Shown: positions 41,278-48,807, numbered from the stretch's first letter. The stretch is DNA of 49,887 nucleotides from a bacterium (GCA_021844025.1 JAKBUF010000003.1:1-49887); one strand, 5' to 3'. The notes: generated by a model from the letters alone, not told the origin. Program-made: numbers and translations.

Positions 41278-41397
41278 ATTAGTTATCAAGTTCTAAAGTT
41301 ATAAAGTGAAAAACATAAATATCAATCCTCTTTTACCATTATGGGGCGTAATTACTATACCCATTAACGATATAGGCTGTGATACTTATACCGAATT
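41278..41397 (-). other. rplI upstream region
   Basis: Contains family A text (GTTATCAAGTTC, AAAGTTATAAAG at 41281-41305) and, on the minus strand, GGTATAGT near 41356 as a possible -10. No gene seen. Confidence 0.4.
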
Positions 41398-42648
41398 CTA
41401 ATTATGTAATGCTTTTATAGCTGCTTGTAACCACACATCTTCTGTTGATGATGCGGTTGAGGTGCTTTCGGCTACCGAAATATCCGGAGTAATTCCATTT
41501 TTATCAATCATATTTCCATTGGGTGTGAGCCAGTGCGCAATAGTTACCTTAATCATTCCCTGCTCCAAAGGCAGTAATTCTTGCACGGTTCCCTTCCCAA
41601 AGCTTTTTTCTCCCACAATAACTGCTTTTTTATTATCTTGTAGGGCTCCCGCAAGAATTTCAGATGCGGATGCTGAACCTTTGTTAATAATTATTACTAT
41701 GGGTTTTGAAGAAAGCACTCCCGGACCCTCTGAGAAGAGTGACTGTGATTGACTTGGATCTTGAAATGCTTCGGTCACTACTTTTGTGCCGTTGGGTAGG
41801 AACCATCCGGCAATTGATTGGGCTCCATCTAAATATCCACCCGGATTGTTTCGTAAATCAAGAATTATAGATTTTGCTCCCAGAAGAATTGATTTTACTG
41901 CGGCCTGTTGGAACAGCTGCGGAGCTTTTTCATAAAAATTATATAATTTGATATATGCAATGGATCCATGCAAGTCTTCTTTCCCCTGATTGTTTATCAT
42001 TTTAAAATCAAGTGTGGGAATTTGAATAATGGCTCGCGTAATAGTTACTTTCTTTTCTCCTTCTTTCTCGTTATGGATAACCGTTAGGGTAACTTGTGTT
42101 CCTTCTCTTCCTCTAATGTGTTGCACTGCTTCCTCGGGAAGTAACCCTGCGGTATCTAAATCATCAATACGGGTGATTCTATCTCCTGCTTGTAAACCGG
42201 CTCGTTCTGCGGGGGTGTCTTTTAATGGGGCAATAATAACCAATTGATTTTGTTTATTTAAACCAATTTCTGCTCCAATGCCTCCAAATTGTCCTGAAAT
42301 TTCATCACTAAAACTTTTTGCCTCTTTAGGAGGAAAGAATACCGTGTAAGGGTCATTTAATGAATCTACTAATCCGTTAATAGCTCCGAATAATAGTTTT
42401 TGATTATCACCCACCGTGTCTTTAGAAACATATTTTGATTTTAATATGTTCCATACGTTCCAAAATTCTTGAAAGCTAATAGAACTATCGTTTTTTTGTG
42501 GGTCAGTTACTCCTTGTATAGTAATGTTTTTTGTAACTTCACTTCCCCGAGAAAATCCAAGGTAGTATCCATATCCGAGTGCTGCCGCGATAAGTACACA
42601 TACACTAACTACTACTAAAATCCGTTTGCCATGTATTGGTTTTTTCAT
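41398..42648 (-). CDS. S41 C-terminal-processing peptidase with PDZ domain
   Basis: 416-aa exported serine protease (CtpA/Prc group). Signal anchor (about 9-30); an N-terminal cap; a PDZ domain (about 115-205: GQFGGIGAEIG, PLKDTPAERAGLQAGDRI); catalytic Ser in KGSASASEILAGAL and Lys in GEKSFGKGTVQELLPL. It acts outside the membrane, trimming or degrading proteins at their C-termini. Confidence 0.93.
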   Translation of the reverse strand: MKKPIHGKRILVVVSVCVLIAAALGYGYYLGFSRGSEVTKNITIQGVTDPQKNDSSISFQEFWNVWNILKSKYVSKDTVGDNQKLLFGAINGLVDSLNDPYTVFFPPKEAKSFSDEISGQFGGIGAEIGLNKQNQLVIIAPLKDTPAERAGLQAGDRITRIDDLDTAGLLPEEAVQHIRGREGTQVTLTVIHNEKEGEKKVTITRAIIQIPTLDFKMINNQGKEDLHGSIAYIKLYNFYEKAPQLFQQAAVKSILLGAKSIILDLRNNPGGYLDGAQSIAGWFLPNGTKVVTEAFQDPSQSQSLFSEGPGVLSSKPIVIIINKGSASASEILAGALQDNKKAVIVGEKSFGKGTVQELLPLEQGMIKVTIAHWLTPNGNMIDKNGITPDISVAESTSTASSTEDVWLQAAIKALHN

Positions 42649-42736
42649 ATTATGCCGTTTTTATGTCTGTTATGACTACTATATCATGTTACGCAATAAT
42701 TGCCAAAAATGCGCATGGTGTGCAAAATATACCCTG

Positions 42737-42765
42737 TTGTCATTCGTGCCGCGGTGAGGTAATAT
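42737..42765 (+). promoter_or_regulatory. Promoter of the 42777-def-fmt operon
   Basis: TTGTCA at 42737-42742, 17-bp spacer, TAATAT at 42760-42765; start about 5 nt before ATG 42777. Confidence 0.65.
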
Positions 42766-42776
42766 ATAAAACACGT

Positions 42777-43034
42777 ATGATTGGTCCAGATTATCTTGAT
42801 TCATTAAAAGATCGGGCATCAAAAAGTCACGTGTATCGTAAATACCAGCTTATTGGACTTTCTTTGGCTGAATTATTGGAAGATGATGCTCACAAAGCGC
42901 TGTATATTAAGCTTGCAAAGACCATTCATAATGATGTGTTGTTAGAAATTGCTAAAGATGTTTCTCAACGAGATAATATAAAAAACAAAGGAGCGTATTT
43001 TATGCGCCTGCTACAAGAAAAGAAATTATTATGA
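42777..43034 (+). CDS. Small helical protein preceding def
   Basis: 85-aa, likely helical (LIGLSLAELLEDDAHKALYIK, LLEIAKDVSQRDNIKNKGAYFMRLLQEKK). No family named. ATG 42777 is chosen: the longer frame back to 42636 would run through the promoter. Its stop overlaps def (ATGA), so it is translationally coupled to def and fmt and may have a role in the same process. Confidence 0.65.
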   Translation: MIGPDYLDSLKDRASKSHVYRKYQLIGLSLAELLEDDAHKALYIKLAKTIHNDVLLEIAKDVSQRDNIKNKGAYFMRLLQEKKLL

Positions 43035-43555
43035 GTTTGTTAAATCCTCAAAATTCGGTTATTTGGACCGTTACGAATCCTACCCATGAAAAGTTTTTAC
43101 GCACACCGGTTGCGGATTTTAACGTTACCTCGGTTCCTCGTAAAGAGCTTGAACACGTTATTACTCATATGCGAAAACTCATGATTGCTGAAAAAGGTGT
43201 GGGGCTTTCGGCAAATCAGATTGGGCTTTCGGTGCGTCTTTTTATTTGCCAACTTCCCACTGCACAAGGGACCGGATACCAAGGAAAGTTTTATGCAATT
43301 TTTAATCCTCGTTTAGTTCGAACGTCTGAAAAAAAAGTGTGTGATGAAGAGGGTTGTTTGAGTATACCCGGATGGTATGGATCGGTTGATCGTTTTTATA
43401 GTATTACGTTGTCGGGAGTAGACAAGCAGAATCGTCCCCTCTCTATTTCGGCGCGTGGGCTTTTGGCGCGCATTATGCAACATGAACTTGATCACTTAAA
43501 TGGTGTTCTTTTTACTGACCATGCAAGCAATGTGCAACGCATTGCTGAACTATGA
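43031..43555 (+). CDS. def: Peptide deformylase
   Basis: 174-aa metalloenzyme removing the formyl group from new proteins. Motif I GVGLSANQIG (about 56-65), motif II EEGCLSIPG (about 106), motif III HELDH (about 151-155). The stop overlaps the fmt start as ATGA. The protein has an extra N-terminal ~15 residues. Confidence 0.96.
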   Translation: MSLLNPQNSVIWTVTNPTHEKFLRTPVADFNVTSVPRKELEHVITHMRKLMIAEKGVGLSANQIGLSVRLFICQLPTAQGTGYQGKFYAIFNPRLVRTSEKKVCDEEGCLSIPGWYGSVDRFYSITLSGVDKQNRPLSISARGLLARIMQHELDHLNGVLFTDHASNVQRIAEL

Positions 43556-44391
43556 ACTCTTTTAATCATCCATTTATTTTTTTTGGGAGTCCTACGTTTG
43601 CAGAAGTATTGCTGGCCGATTTGTTGCAGTCAGGCTTTGTGCCACGTGCAGTTGTGTGTAGTGCCGATAAGCCCTTTGGTAGAAAACAAATTATGACTCC
43701 CCCGCCCGTTAAGGAACTTGCCCTTGCCCACCACATACCGGTCATACAACCATCACAAAAGCCGCAACGGCAAGATTTTTCTGACTACTCCGATGTGTTA
43801 TTTGGTCTAGTGGCGGCATATGCTTATATTATTCCCCAAGAAGTTATTTCTTTATTTCCTAAGGGATTGGTGGGTGTGCATCCTTCATTGCTCCCTTTTC
43901 ATCGGGGAGCTTCTCCTATTCAAACCGCATTACTACACCAAGATCCTATAACCGGTGTTTCTTTATATTGTATTGATGATCAAATGGATCATGGCCCCGT
44001 TATTTCGCAACAGGAGGTTATTATTTCTGCGCAAGATACTTATACTACGTTGGAAGAAAAGCTTGCGCACGTAGGAGCTAAGCTTGTTGCCGATACTATT
44101 CCCCAATGGGCGTCGGAATCTTTAGTCGCGCATGAGCAAGATCATGCGCATGCTACCTATACACAAAAATTTATTACCGAAGACGGACGAGTTGATTTAA
44201 ATTTAGATCTGCCCCAAACCATTGCGCGTAAAATAAAAGCGCTCGCACATGATCCTGGGGTGTTTACGTATATAGATGGTAAACGAATTAAACTACTTGA
44301 AATTACAGAAGGTCCCACTGAATACGTTATTACCAAAATTATTCCCGAAGGAAAAAATGAGCAATTAGCTCATATTGTGTTAAAGAAGTAA
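43552..44391 (+). CDS. fmt: Methionyl-tRNA formyltransferase
   Basis: 279-aa enzyme formylating initiator Met-tRNA. Seen: FFGSPTFAEVLLADLL, HPSLLPFHRGASPIQTALL (catalytic Asn/His/Asp region begins just before), TGVSLYCIDDQMDHGPVI. The C-terminal domain is shorter than in E. coli (315 aa). Coupled with def by a 4-nt overlap. Confidence 0.95.
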   Translation: MNSFNHPFIFFGSPTFAEVLLADLLQSGFVPRAVVCSADKPFGRKQIMTPPPVKELALAHHIPVIQPSQKPQRQDFSDYSDVLFGLVAAYAYIIPQEVISLFPKGLVGVHPSLLPFHRGASPIQTALLHQDPITGVSLYCIDDQMDHGPVISQQEVIISAQDTYTTLEEKLAHVGAKLVADTIPQWASESLVAHEQDHAHATYTQKFITEDGRVDLNLDLPQTIARKIKALAHDPGVFTYIDGKRIKLLEITEGPTEYVITKIIPEGKNEQLAHIVLKK

Positions 44392-44411
44392 GGTTCTCTG
44401 GTGCGTGAATA

Positions 44412-44442
44412 AAAAAAGAGGCTGCTATACAGCAGCAGCCTT
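44412..44442 (-). terminator. Terminator overlapping the stop codon
   Basis: On the minus strand AGGCTGCT, loop, AGCAGCCT then T-rich. The last codons (Ala-Ala-Ala-Val-stop) of the 44425 gene lie inside the hairpin. Confidence 0.85.
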
Positions 44443-44898
44443 TGCAAACTTTCTCTCATCCAGTCCGAACTCTTGGGAGATGAGTCTCTTGTCTTCATCG
44501 GATGAGGTTAGAAAGAATATGTCAGATGGGAAATACCATCCAACTGGTTCTTGTTTATCTAACCCGAAGATGATGGCATCAGAGGTGTCTACCCGCACGA
44601 TAATCTTTTTGTATGTTTTGAGGTCTGCGCGATAAGAATCTTTAATATTAAGAACCTCATCAACCACAGACTTCTTCAACGAGATGTTATGACGGTCCAG
44701 TATTCTTTCTATAGTTTCTTTATAGGAGAATTCCAAACCATCAACAGATCCCCCAAACTCTTTCAGTAAAGTATATCTTCCCGTATTTGTCTGTTTTAAA
44801 GCGATCTTTCCATCATTTACCAACAGAAGAATGACTAGCCAAGGAAAAATTTTTCCTTGGGTTTCGGTCGAGATGGACTCCACTCCTCGGTCTCTCAT
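44425..44898 (-). CDS. Nudix-fold-like protein with degenerate Nudix box
   Basis: 157 aa. The segment KIALKQTNTGRYTLLKEFGGS followed by VDGLEFSYKETIERILDRH resembles a Nudix hydrolase core, with the first Gly and Glu of the box in place, but the REUXEE section reads ERILDRH, so the metal-binding Glu residues are missing. AAGGAAA precedes ATG 44898. A TTGACA-N17-TAATAT promoter and a private terminator mark it as a single accessory gene. Confidence 0.6.
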   Translation of the reverse strand: MRDRGVESISTETQGKIFPWLVILLLVNDGKIALKQTNTGRYTLLKEFGGSVDGLEFSYKETIERILDRHNISLKKSVVDEVLNIKDSYRADLKTYKKIIVRVDTSDAIIFGLDKQEPVGWYFPSDIFFLTSSDEDKRLISQEFGLDERKFAKAAAV

Positions 44899-44949
44899 CG
44901 TGTTTTCCTTTCTTTTATTTTTTCATTTCAGTTAATTTGTACTGTTTCT

Positions 44950-44978
44950 ATATTACCATATAGATAATACAATGTCAA
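44950..44978 (-). promoter_or_regulatory. Promoter of the 44425-44898 gene
   Basis: On the minus strand TTGACA, 17-bp spacer, TAATAT. Confidence 0.7.
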
Positions 44979-44979
44979 A

Positions 44980-45654
44980 TTACTGTGTAGATGGCCATGT
45001 TTGTGCGGCTGGAGGATAAATTTTAGAAAGTGGATGGTTAGCACAGTTGTGCTTTCGTGCCGGGCATATATTTCTGCCATATTCAATCATTTGGTAGCTT
45101 GCCCGTAACCACTTTGATTTAGGAATCAAACGCATAAGATCTTGTTCTATTTTATTTGGATCGCGGTGTTTGGTGAGCCCAAACTTGAGCGCGAATCGGC
45201 GTACGTGGGTATCTACCGCAATCCCCTCAATAACCCCAAACGCGTTTCCTAGTACAATATTTGCGGTTTTGCGTGCTACCCCCGGCAATAAAGTAAGTTC
45301 TTTCATAGTAGAAGGAACCTTTCCTTTATATTGGGTAAGAATAATGTGTGCCGATTCTTGAATATGTTTTGCTTTAGCACGATAAAACCCAGTTTGATAT
45401 ATGTCGCGTTCCAATTCTTTTCGCGGCGCGTTCGCGTAATCTGCTATGGTTTTATATTTTTTAAAAAGAGTTTTGGTTACCTCATTTACCTTTTTATCAG
45501 TGCACTGAGCCGAAAGCATGACCGCTACCAATAATTCCCATGGGTTTTTATGAGTAAGCATAATCCGGGCATGAGGAAACAAGCTATTTAATTTTCGTAA
45601 TAATTTTTGAGCCCGTTGTTTTAGGATTTTTTCTGATGTGTTTTTCGGTTTCAT
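44980..45654 (-). CDS. nth: Endonuclease III-type DNA glycosylase with altered Fe-S loop
   Basis: 224-aa base-excision glycosylase. Helix-hairpin-helix TLLPGVARKTANIV with the catalytic Lys129; catalytic Asp148 in AVDTHVRRF. The C-terminal iron-sulfur loop, normally four Cys with spacing 6-2-5, has Cys197 and Cys204, then His207 and Tyr213. So two ligands are replaced and the cluster may be absent or unusual. It is followed on the same strand by an AlkD-like gene. Confidence 0.93.
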   Translation of the reverse strand: MKPKNTSEKILKQRAQKLLRKLNSLFPHARIMLTHKNPWELLVAVMLSAQCTDKKVNEVTKTLFKKYKTIADYANAPRKELERDIYQTGFYRAKAKHIQESAHIILTQYKGKVPSTMKELTLLPGVARKTANIVLGNAFGVIEGIAVDTHVRRFALKFGLTKHRDPNKIEQDLMRLIPKSKWLRASYQMIEYGRNICPARKHNCANHPLSKIYPPAAQTWPSTQ

Positions 45655-45662
45655 GCTACCTA

Positions 45663-46376
45663 TTATTTAAATTCAGATTTTTGTTTTAGATATTTCACTC
45701 TCATTTGTTGAGGTAATTTTTCAATTGCGTACCGAAGCATGGTTCGTGGCATGGTGTGCGCGTGTTTGTTTAAGAACCGCAGCTCAGTTGGCAAATCTTT
45801 TTTACCGACTTCTCGCAGCATCCATCCGACCGCTTTATGAATTAAATCGTGAGAATCATGCAATAGTATTTTTGCTATTTGTAACGTGTCGGTATACCGC
45901 TTATTTTTAATAAACATATACGTGCTTAAAATGGCAATTCGTTTTTTCCACACGTCATTTGATCGCGCGAAGGTGTATAAAATTTCTCTCTTTTTGTTAA
46001 ACAGGTAATCTCCTACAATATGTGGCGCAGTTAGATCAATCAGGTCCCAATTATTAATATGCTTGGTGTGGGTGGTATAGAGTTTAAATATCTTTTCTTT
46101 TTGTGTTGTGCTTCCTATTTTATATTGGTGCACCAAAATCAAAAGCGCACTAAGACGCACCTCATGTACTGGACTTTTTAATGCCTGAGCAATTTCTTTT
46201 AGAGACAAATCAAGATGCTTAATACTGGTTGCTCGTTGTTGAGGAACCATAATTCCCCAAAACACATCCCCCTCTCCATATTCTCCCTTGCCGGTTTTAA
46301 AAAATCTCTGCAATATTTTTGCTCTTTGTTGATTTTTCTGCTTTTGTAAATCGGTGAGCAGGTGAGAAAGCGCCAT
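45663..46376 (-). CDS. AlkD-like DNA alkylation repair protein
   Basis: 237-aa HEAT-like-repeat DNA glycosylase fold. Key family patterns: GIMVPQQRATSIKH, NNWDLIDLTAPHIVGDYL (the Trp and Asp), NDVWKKRIAIL (the Arg) and KAVGWMLREVGK (second Trp). AlkD removes N3/N7-alkyl purines. Upstream in the same direction as nth, giving a small DNA-repair pair. Confidence 0.88.
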   Translation of the reverse strand: MALSHLLTDLQKQKNQQRAKILQRFFKTGKGEYGEGDVFWGIMVPQQRATSIKHLDLSLKEIAQALKSPVHEVRLSALLILVHQYKIGSTTQKEKIFKLYTTHTKHINNWDLIDLTAPHIVGDYLFNKKREILYTFARSNDVWKKRIAILSTYMFIKNKRYTDTLQIAKILLHDSHDLIHKAVGWMLREVGKKDLPTELRFLNKHAHTMPRTMLRYAIEKLPQQMRVKYLKQKSEFK

Positions 46377-46378
46377 AC

Positions 46379-46924
46379 CTAGGAAAGTTTTTTATGGGGC
46401 GGAAACCACGTTTGAGAAAGCTCCATGAGTATATAAGCGCTTAGGGTTCCTACCACTATTCCTCCTAAAATATCAGAGGGGTAATGAACTCCCGCCATTA
46501 CTCGTGCAATTCCAATTGCAAATCCGGATATATATAAAAAATATGCTGTTTTCTCATGGTAATACCACGCAATGGTAGCAATCGCAAATGCAAATGTGGT
46601 ATGCCCCGAAGGAAATGCATATGCGTTTACCGCAAATAAATGTGGTGCTTGTAATACAATGTAGGGGCGTAATCTTTGGTCAAATAAGTAAATAATCGGC
46701 ATGATCGCAAAGCGGGCAATTAATGTAATTAGTCCGGCGCGTACGAGTACATACCACCGTTCTTGCTGTCCTTTGTGTAACTTATAAATGGCAATCACAA
46801 AAATGATCCCTACAATAAATACATAGTATTGGGCAAAAAATAAAATGAGTTTATCTCCCCACCACGACTGATGTAGCAGTCCGTTGAGCCAATGAAATAA
46901 ACTAATATCAAATGATTCAATCAT
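46379..46924 (-). CDS. PAP2-family membrane phosphatase
   Basis: 181-aa, six-helix protein. Acid-phosphatase motifs: RLRPY, YAFPSGHTTFAF, and ARVMAGVHYPSDILGG (catalytic His). Candidate undecaprenyl-pyrophosphate or phosphatidate phosphatase; substrate unknown. Lies 2 bp before the AlkD-like gene (same strand). Confidence 0.85.
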   Translation of the reverse strand: MIESFDISLFHWLNGLLHQSWWGDKLILFFAQYYVFIVGIIFVIAIYKLHKGQQERWYVLVRAGLITLIARFAIMPIIYLFDQRLRPYIVLQAPHLFAVNAYAFPSGHTTFAFAIATIAWYYHEKTAYFLYISGFAIGIARVMAGVHYPSDILGGIVVGTLSAYILMELSQTWFPPHKKLS

Positions 46925-46945
46925 GTGGGTATCTTACCATACGAT

Positions 46946-46974
46946 TTGCGTGTTTGCTAGAATATTCATATACT
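46946..46974 (+). promoter_or_regulatory. Promoter of a leaderless acyltransferase gene
   Basis: TTGCGT at 46946-46951, 17-bp spacer, TATACT at 46969-46974, 6 nt before ATG 46981. Confidence 0.65.
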
Positions 46975-46980
46975 TTTTGC

Positions 46981-48099
46981 ATGCATACCACCGGATTTCT
47001 TGCTACCCAGAATATATTATTTTTGATCGTTTTTGGCGCTATTGTTTTCTTTTCTCTTAAAAAACATTCCTCGGCTCATTCTACCGAGTTACTTTCATAC
47101 ACCGACTCAACGGAATTAAAAGGTCTTGCGTTTTGTATGGTGTTGTTTGCTCATATTGGATATTTCTTATTTCCTCATTGGGGTTGGGGTGATCAATTTG
47201 TGTATCCCCTTTCTATTTTGGGAGGTGTAGCGGTTAATTTGTTTTTGTTTTTATCTGGGTATGGACTTGCGCAAAGCGCTCGCACAGAAACCCCGTGGCA
47301 GTTTTATAAACGAAGATTTTTCAAGTTATATACTCCCCTATGGTTAAGTTCTCTTTTTATTGTTGCCCTTGATATCATTGGTAAAAAACCAATTTCGTTT
47401 TTACACGCGCTCCCAGGTTTTACTGGAATAATTACTCATGCCGATTTATACACCGACTTTAATTCTCCTTTGTGGTTCTTAACTCTTCTCTTTTTGTTTT
47501 ATTTGGTCTTTCCGTGGTTATTTAAAAAGGAACACGCCGTTCGTTCTACTGTTCTATTATTTATATTTGGTTTGGTAGTTCCGGGGTGGCTTGTTTTATA
47601 TGCGCCATTTGATGGAGGGGTCATACACCTATGGCTATTACATGCGCTAGCGTTTCCTTTGGGGGTTTTGGTGGCATTACTAGCAAAACTGCTACACAGG
47701 GGTCTGAATTTTATTCTGCACTCTTATTGGGTTCGTATTCCTCTTTTTATTATTACTTTGGCAGTATTTATGTACTTTGCGGTATATTCAGGTGTTAATA
47801 CTCCCTCAGAAGAGCTAATTAGTATTATTACTTTGTTTCTATTTTTATTTCTGTTTTTACTTGCTCCATTTCGATCGCTTTTATTCCGTTGGCTGGGAAT
47901 ATATTCGTATGAAATGTATTTAATCCATTGGCCACTACTCTTTAGGCACGATATTTTATTCTTTACTCTTCCGGCGTGGTTTGCGGTCATTGCCTATATA
48001 GCAATTTTATTTGGCATTAGTTTTGTCATGGCGTGGGTTTCTAAAAATATTTTTCATTTGCGATCAAATATTTCATCCGCTGAATTAGGGTCGCACTAG
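46981..48099 (+). CDS. Acyltransferase-3 family membrane protein
   Basis: 372 aa with about ten hydrophobic helices. Seen: GLAFCMVLFAHIGYFLFPHWGW (the active-site His of family 3 is FxHxG-like), VAVNLFLFLSGYGLA, YKRRFFKLYTPLWL, and SYEMYLIHWPLL near the end. Transfers acyl groups to cell-surface glycans in known members. ATG 46981 is chosen: a longer frame to 46912 overlaps the promoter and the opposite gene. Confidence 0.85.
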   Translation: MHTTGFLATQNILFLIVFGAIVFFSLKKHSSAHSTELLSYTDSTELKGLAFCMVLFAHIGYFLFPHWGWGDQFVYPLSILGGVAVNLFLFLSGYGLAQSARTETPWQFYKRRFFKLYTPLWLSSLFIVALDIIGKKPISFLHALPGFTGIITHADLYTDFNSPLWFLTLLFLFYLVFPWLFKKEHAVRSTVLLFIFGLVVPGWLVLYAPFDGGVIHLWLLHALAFPLGVLVALLAKLLHRGLNFILHSYWVRIPLFIITLAVFMYFAVYSGVNTPSEELISIITLFLFLFLFLLAPFRSLLFRWLGIYSYEMYLIHWPLLFRHDILFFTLPAWFAVIAYIAILFGISFVMAWVSKNIFHLRSNISSAELGSH

Positions 48100-48115
48100 G
48101 TTAAAGCTAAAAAAA

Positions 48116-48133
48116 GAGACGCCTGAGCGTCTC
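48116..48133 (-). terminator. Terminator of the 48139 gene
   Basis: On the minus strand GAGACGC, CTGA-type loop, GCGTCTC then seven T. Confidence 0.85.
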
Positions 48134-48138
48134 AAACT

Positions 48139-48522
48139 TTATGGCAGCCGCAATACCAGCGGAATGCCCGTTGCGACCATTCCTATGAATAGGAATAGTA
48201 ACGCATATGCCCACATCCCGTGGAACGGACTTTTTTCTCCTGTTAACCATAAATTAATAATGATTACTAAAAAGAAAAAAGGGATCGCAAACAACAAATG
48301 GACAAAAAATAAACCGTCCAAATGCTGTAATTCTTTTCTGGTGTGTACCCCTATTTCTATCACCCCGACCAATATCAAGGTAATAATCAGAAGCATTCGT
48401 GCTCCCCACTTGTGGGCGGTTGGCGAAGGAAGAGACCGAGTCGCCTTTCTTCCAGAAAAAATTAAAAATCCCATAGTTATTACCATGAGACTTAGTAGTG
48501 TAAAGATTATTATTTTATCCAT
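48139..48522 (-). CDS. Four-helix membrane protein of unknown function
   Basis: 127 aa. Helices at about 4-22, 39-58, 70-94 and 102-122, with His residues at helix ends (GVHTRKELQHL, LFFVHLL, SPFHGMWAY) that could bind a metal or haem; no family can be named. ATG 48522 is preferred (AAGGA upstream, family-like start); the longer frame passes through the promoter. Confidence 0.65.
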   Translation of the reverse strand: MDKIIIFTLLSLMVITMGFLIFSGRKATRSLPSPTAHKWGARMLLIITLILVGVIEIGVHTRKELQHLDGLFFVHLLFAIPFFFLVIIINLWLTGEKSPFHGMWAYALLFLFIGMVATGIPLVLRLP

Positions 48523-48565
48523 TCTATTTTTTCCTTTTATTATTTTGTTTAATTTTCTAGAGAGC

Positions 48566-48594
48566 ACTATATATGGTTTTTTTACGACTGTCAA
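48566..48594 (-). promoter_or_regulatory. Promoter of the 48139-48522 gene
   Basis: On the minus strand TTGACA, 17-bp spacer, TATAGT. Confidence 0.7.
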
Positions 48595-48601
48595 AACATA
48601 C

Positions 48602-48630
48602 TTGACACGTGTGCTATAGTGATAATAGAC
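48602..48630 (+). promoter_or_regulatory. Promoter of the micropeptide unit
   Basis: TTGACA at 48602-48607; -10 candidates TAATAG (48623-48628, 15-bp spacer) or ATAGAC (48625-48630, 17-bp spacer). Divergent from the promoter of the 48139 gene, 7 bp away. Confidence 0.5.
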
Positions 48631-48683
48631 ATCACTCTTTATATATACGCACCACAAATCTTTGTGGTGCGGTTGGTGATGTC
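48628..48683 (+). promoter_or_regulatory. Nested hairpin leader of the micropeptide unit
   Basis: The outer stem GACATCAC (48628-48635) pairs perfectly with GTGATGTC (48676-48683). The inner stem GCACCACAAA (48649-48658) pairs perfectly with TTTGTGGTGC (48661-48670). A 17-nt AU-rich linker precedes the Shine-Dalgarno. Confidence 0.7.
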
Positions 48684-48699
48684 ATGTGTTCTTTATTTA

Positions 48700-48712
48700 A
48701 GAAAGGAGGTGA
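48700..48712 (+). promoter_or_regulatory. Extended Shine-Dalgarno
   Basis: AGAAAGGAGGTGA equals the complement of the usual bacterial 16S 3' tail over 13 nt, far longer than at any other gene here. It decides ATG 48718 (8-nt spacing) over ATG 48713. Confidence 0.75.
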
Positions 48713-48717
48713 ATGAT

Positions 48718-48792
48718 ATGCGACGTCAATGGATGATTCCTGCGGTAGCTCATTGTGATAGTGGGTGTTCTCGTTGCCCTGTTCTCTTATGA
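48718..48792 (+). CDS. 24-aa three-cysteine micropeptide
   Basis: A short ORF starting MRRQWMIPAVAH, then Cys13, Cys17, Cys20 in the pattern CxxxCxxCP, ending with a hydrophobic VLL and TGA. Support: promoter, structured leader, perfect Shine-Dalgarno with ideal spacing, and a terminator hairpin that contains the last codons. Cys/His spacing could bind metal; no family is known to me. The last 6 nt overlap the convergent PAP2 gene. Confidence 0.6.
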   Translation: MRRQWMIPAVAHCDSGCSRCPVLL

Positions 48793-48807
48793 GGATGGGG
48801 CTTTTTT
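48776..48807 (+). terminator. Terminator of the micropeptide unit
   Basis: GCCCTGTTCTC and GAGGATGGGGC form 11 consecutive pairs (three G-U) around TTAT, followed by TTTTTT. The TGA stop lies in the loop/right arm. Confidence 0.85.

Noticed and set aside
43550-43556. Alternative genetic code (UGA as Gly or Trp)
   Set aside because: UGA ends def and other genes at their expected lengths, so the standard code applies.
48164-48619. 151-codon plus-strand ORF
   Set aside because: It is antisense to the 48139 membrane gene, which has a promoter, Shine-Dalgarno and terminator of its own.
48700-48712. AGAAAGGAGGTGA as an rRNA fragment
   Set aside because: No other rRNA sequence surrounds it, and it is correctly spaced to an ATG, so it is read as a Shine-Dalgarno.
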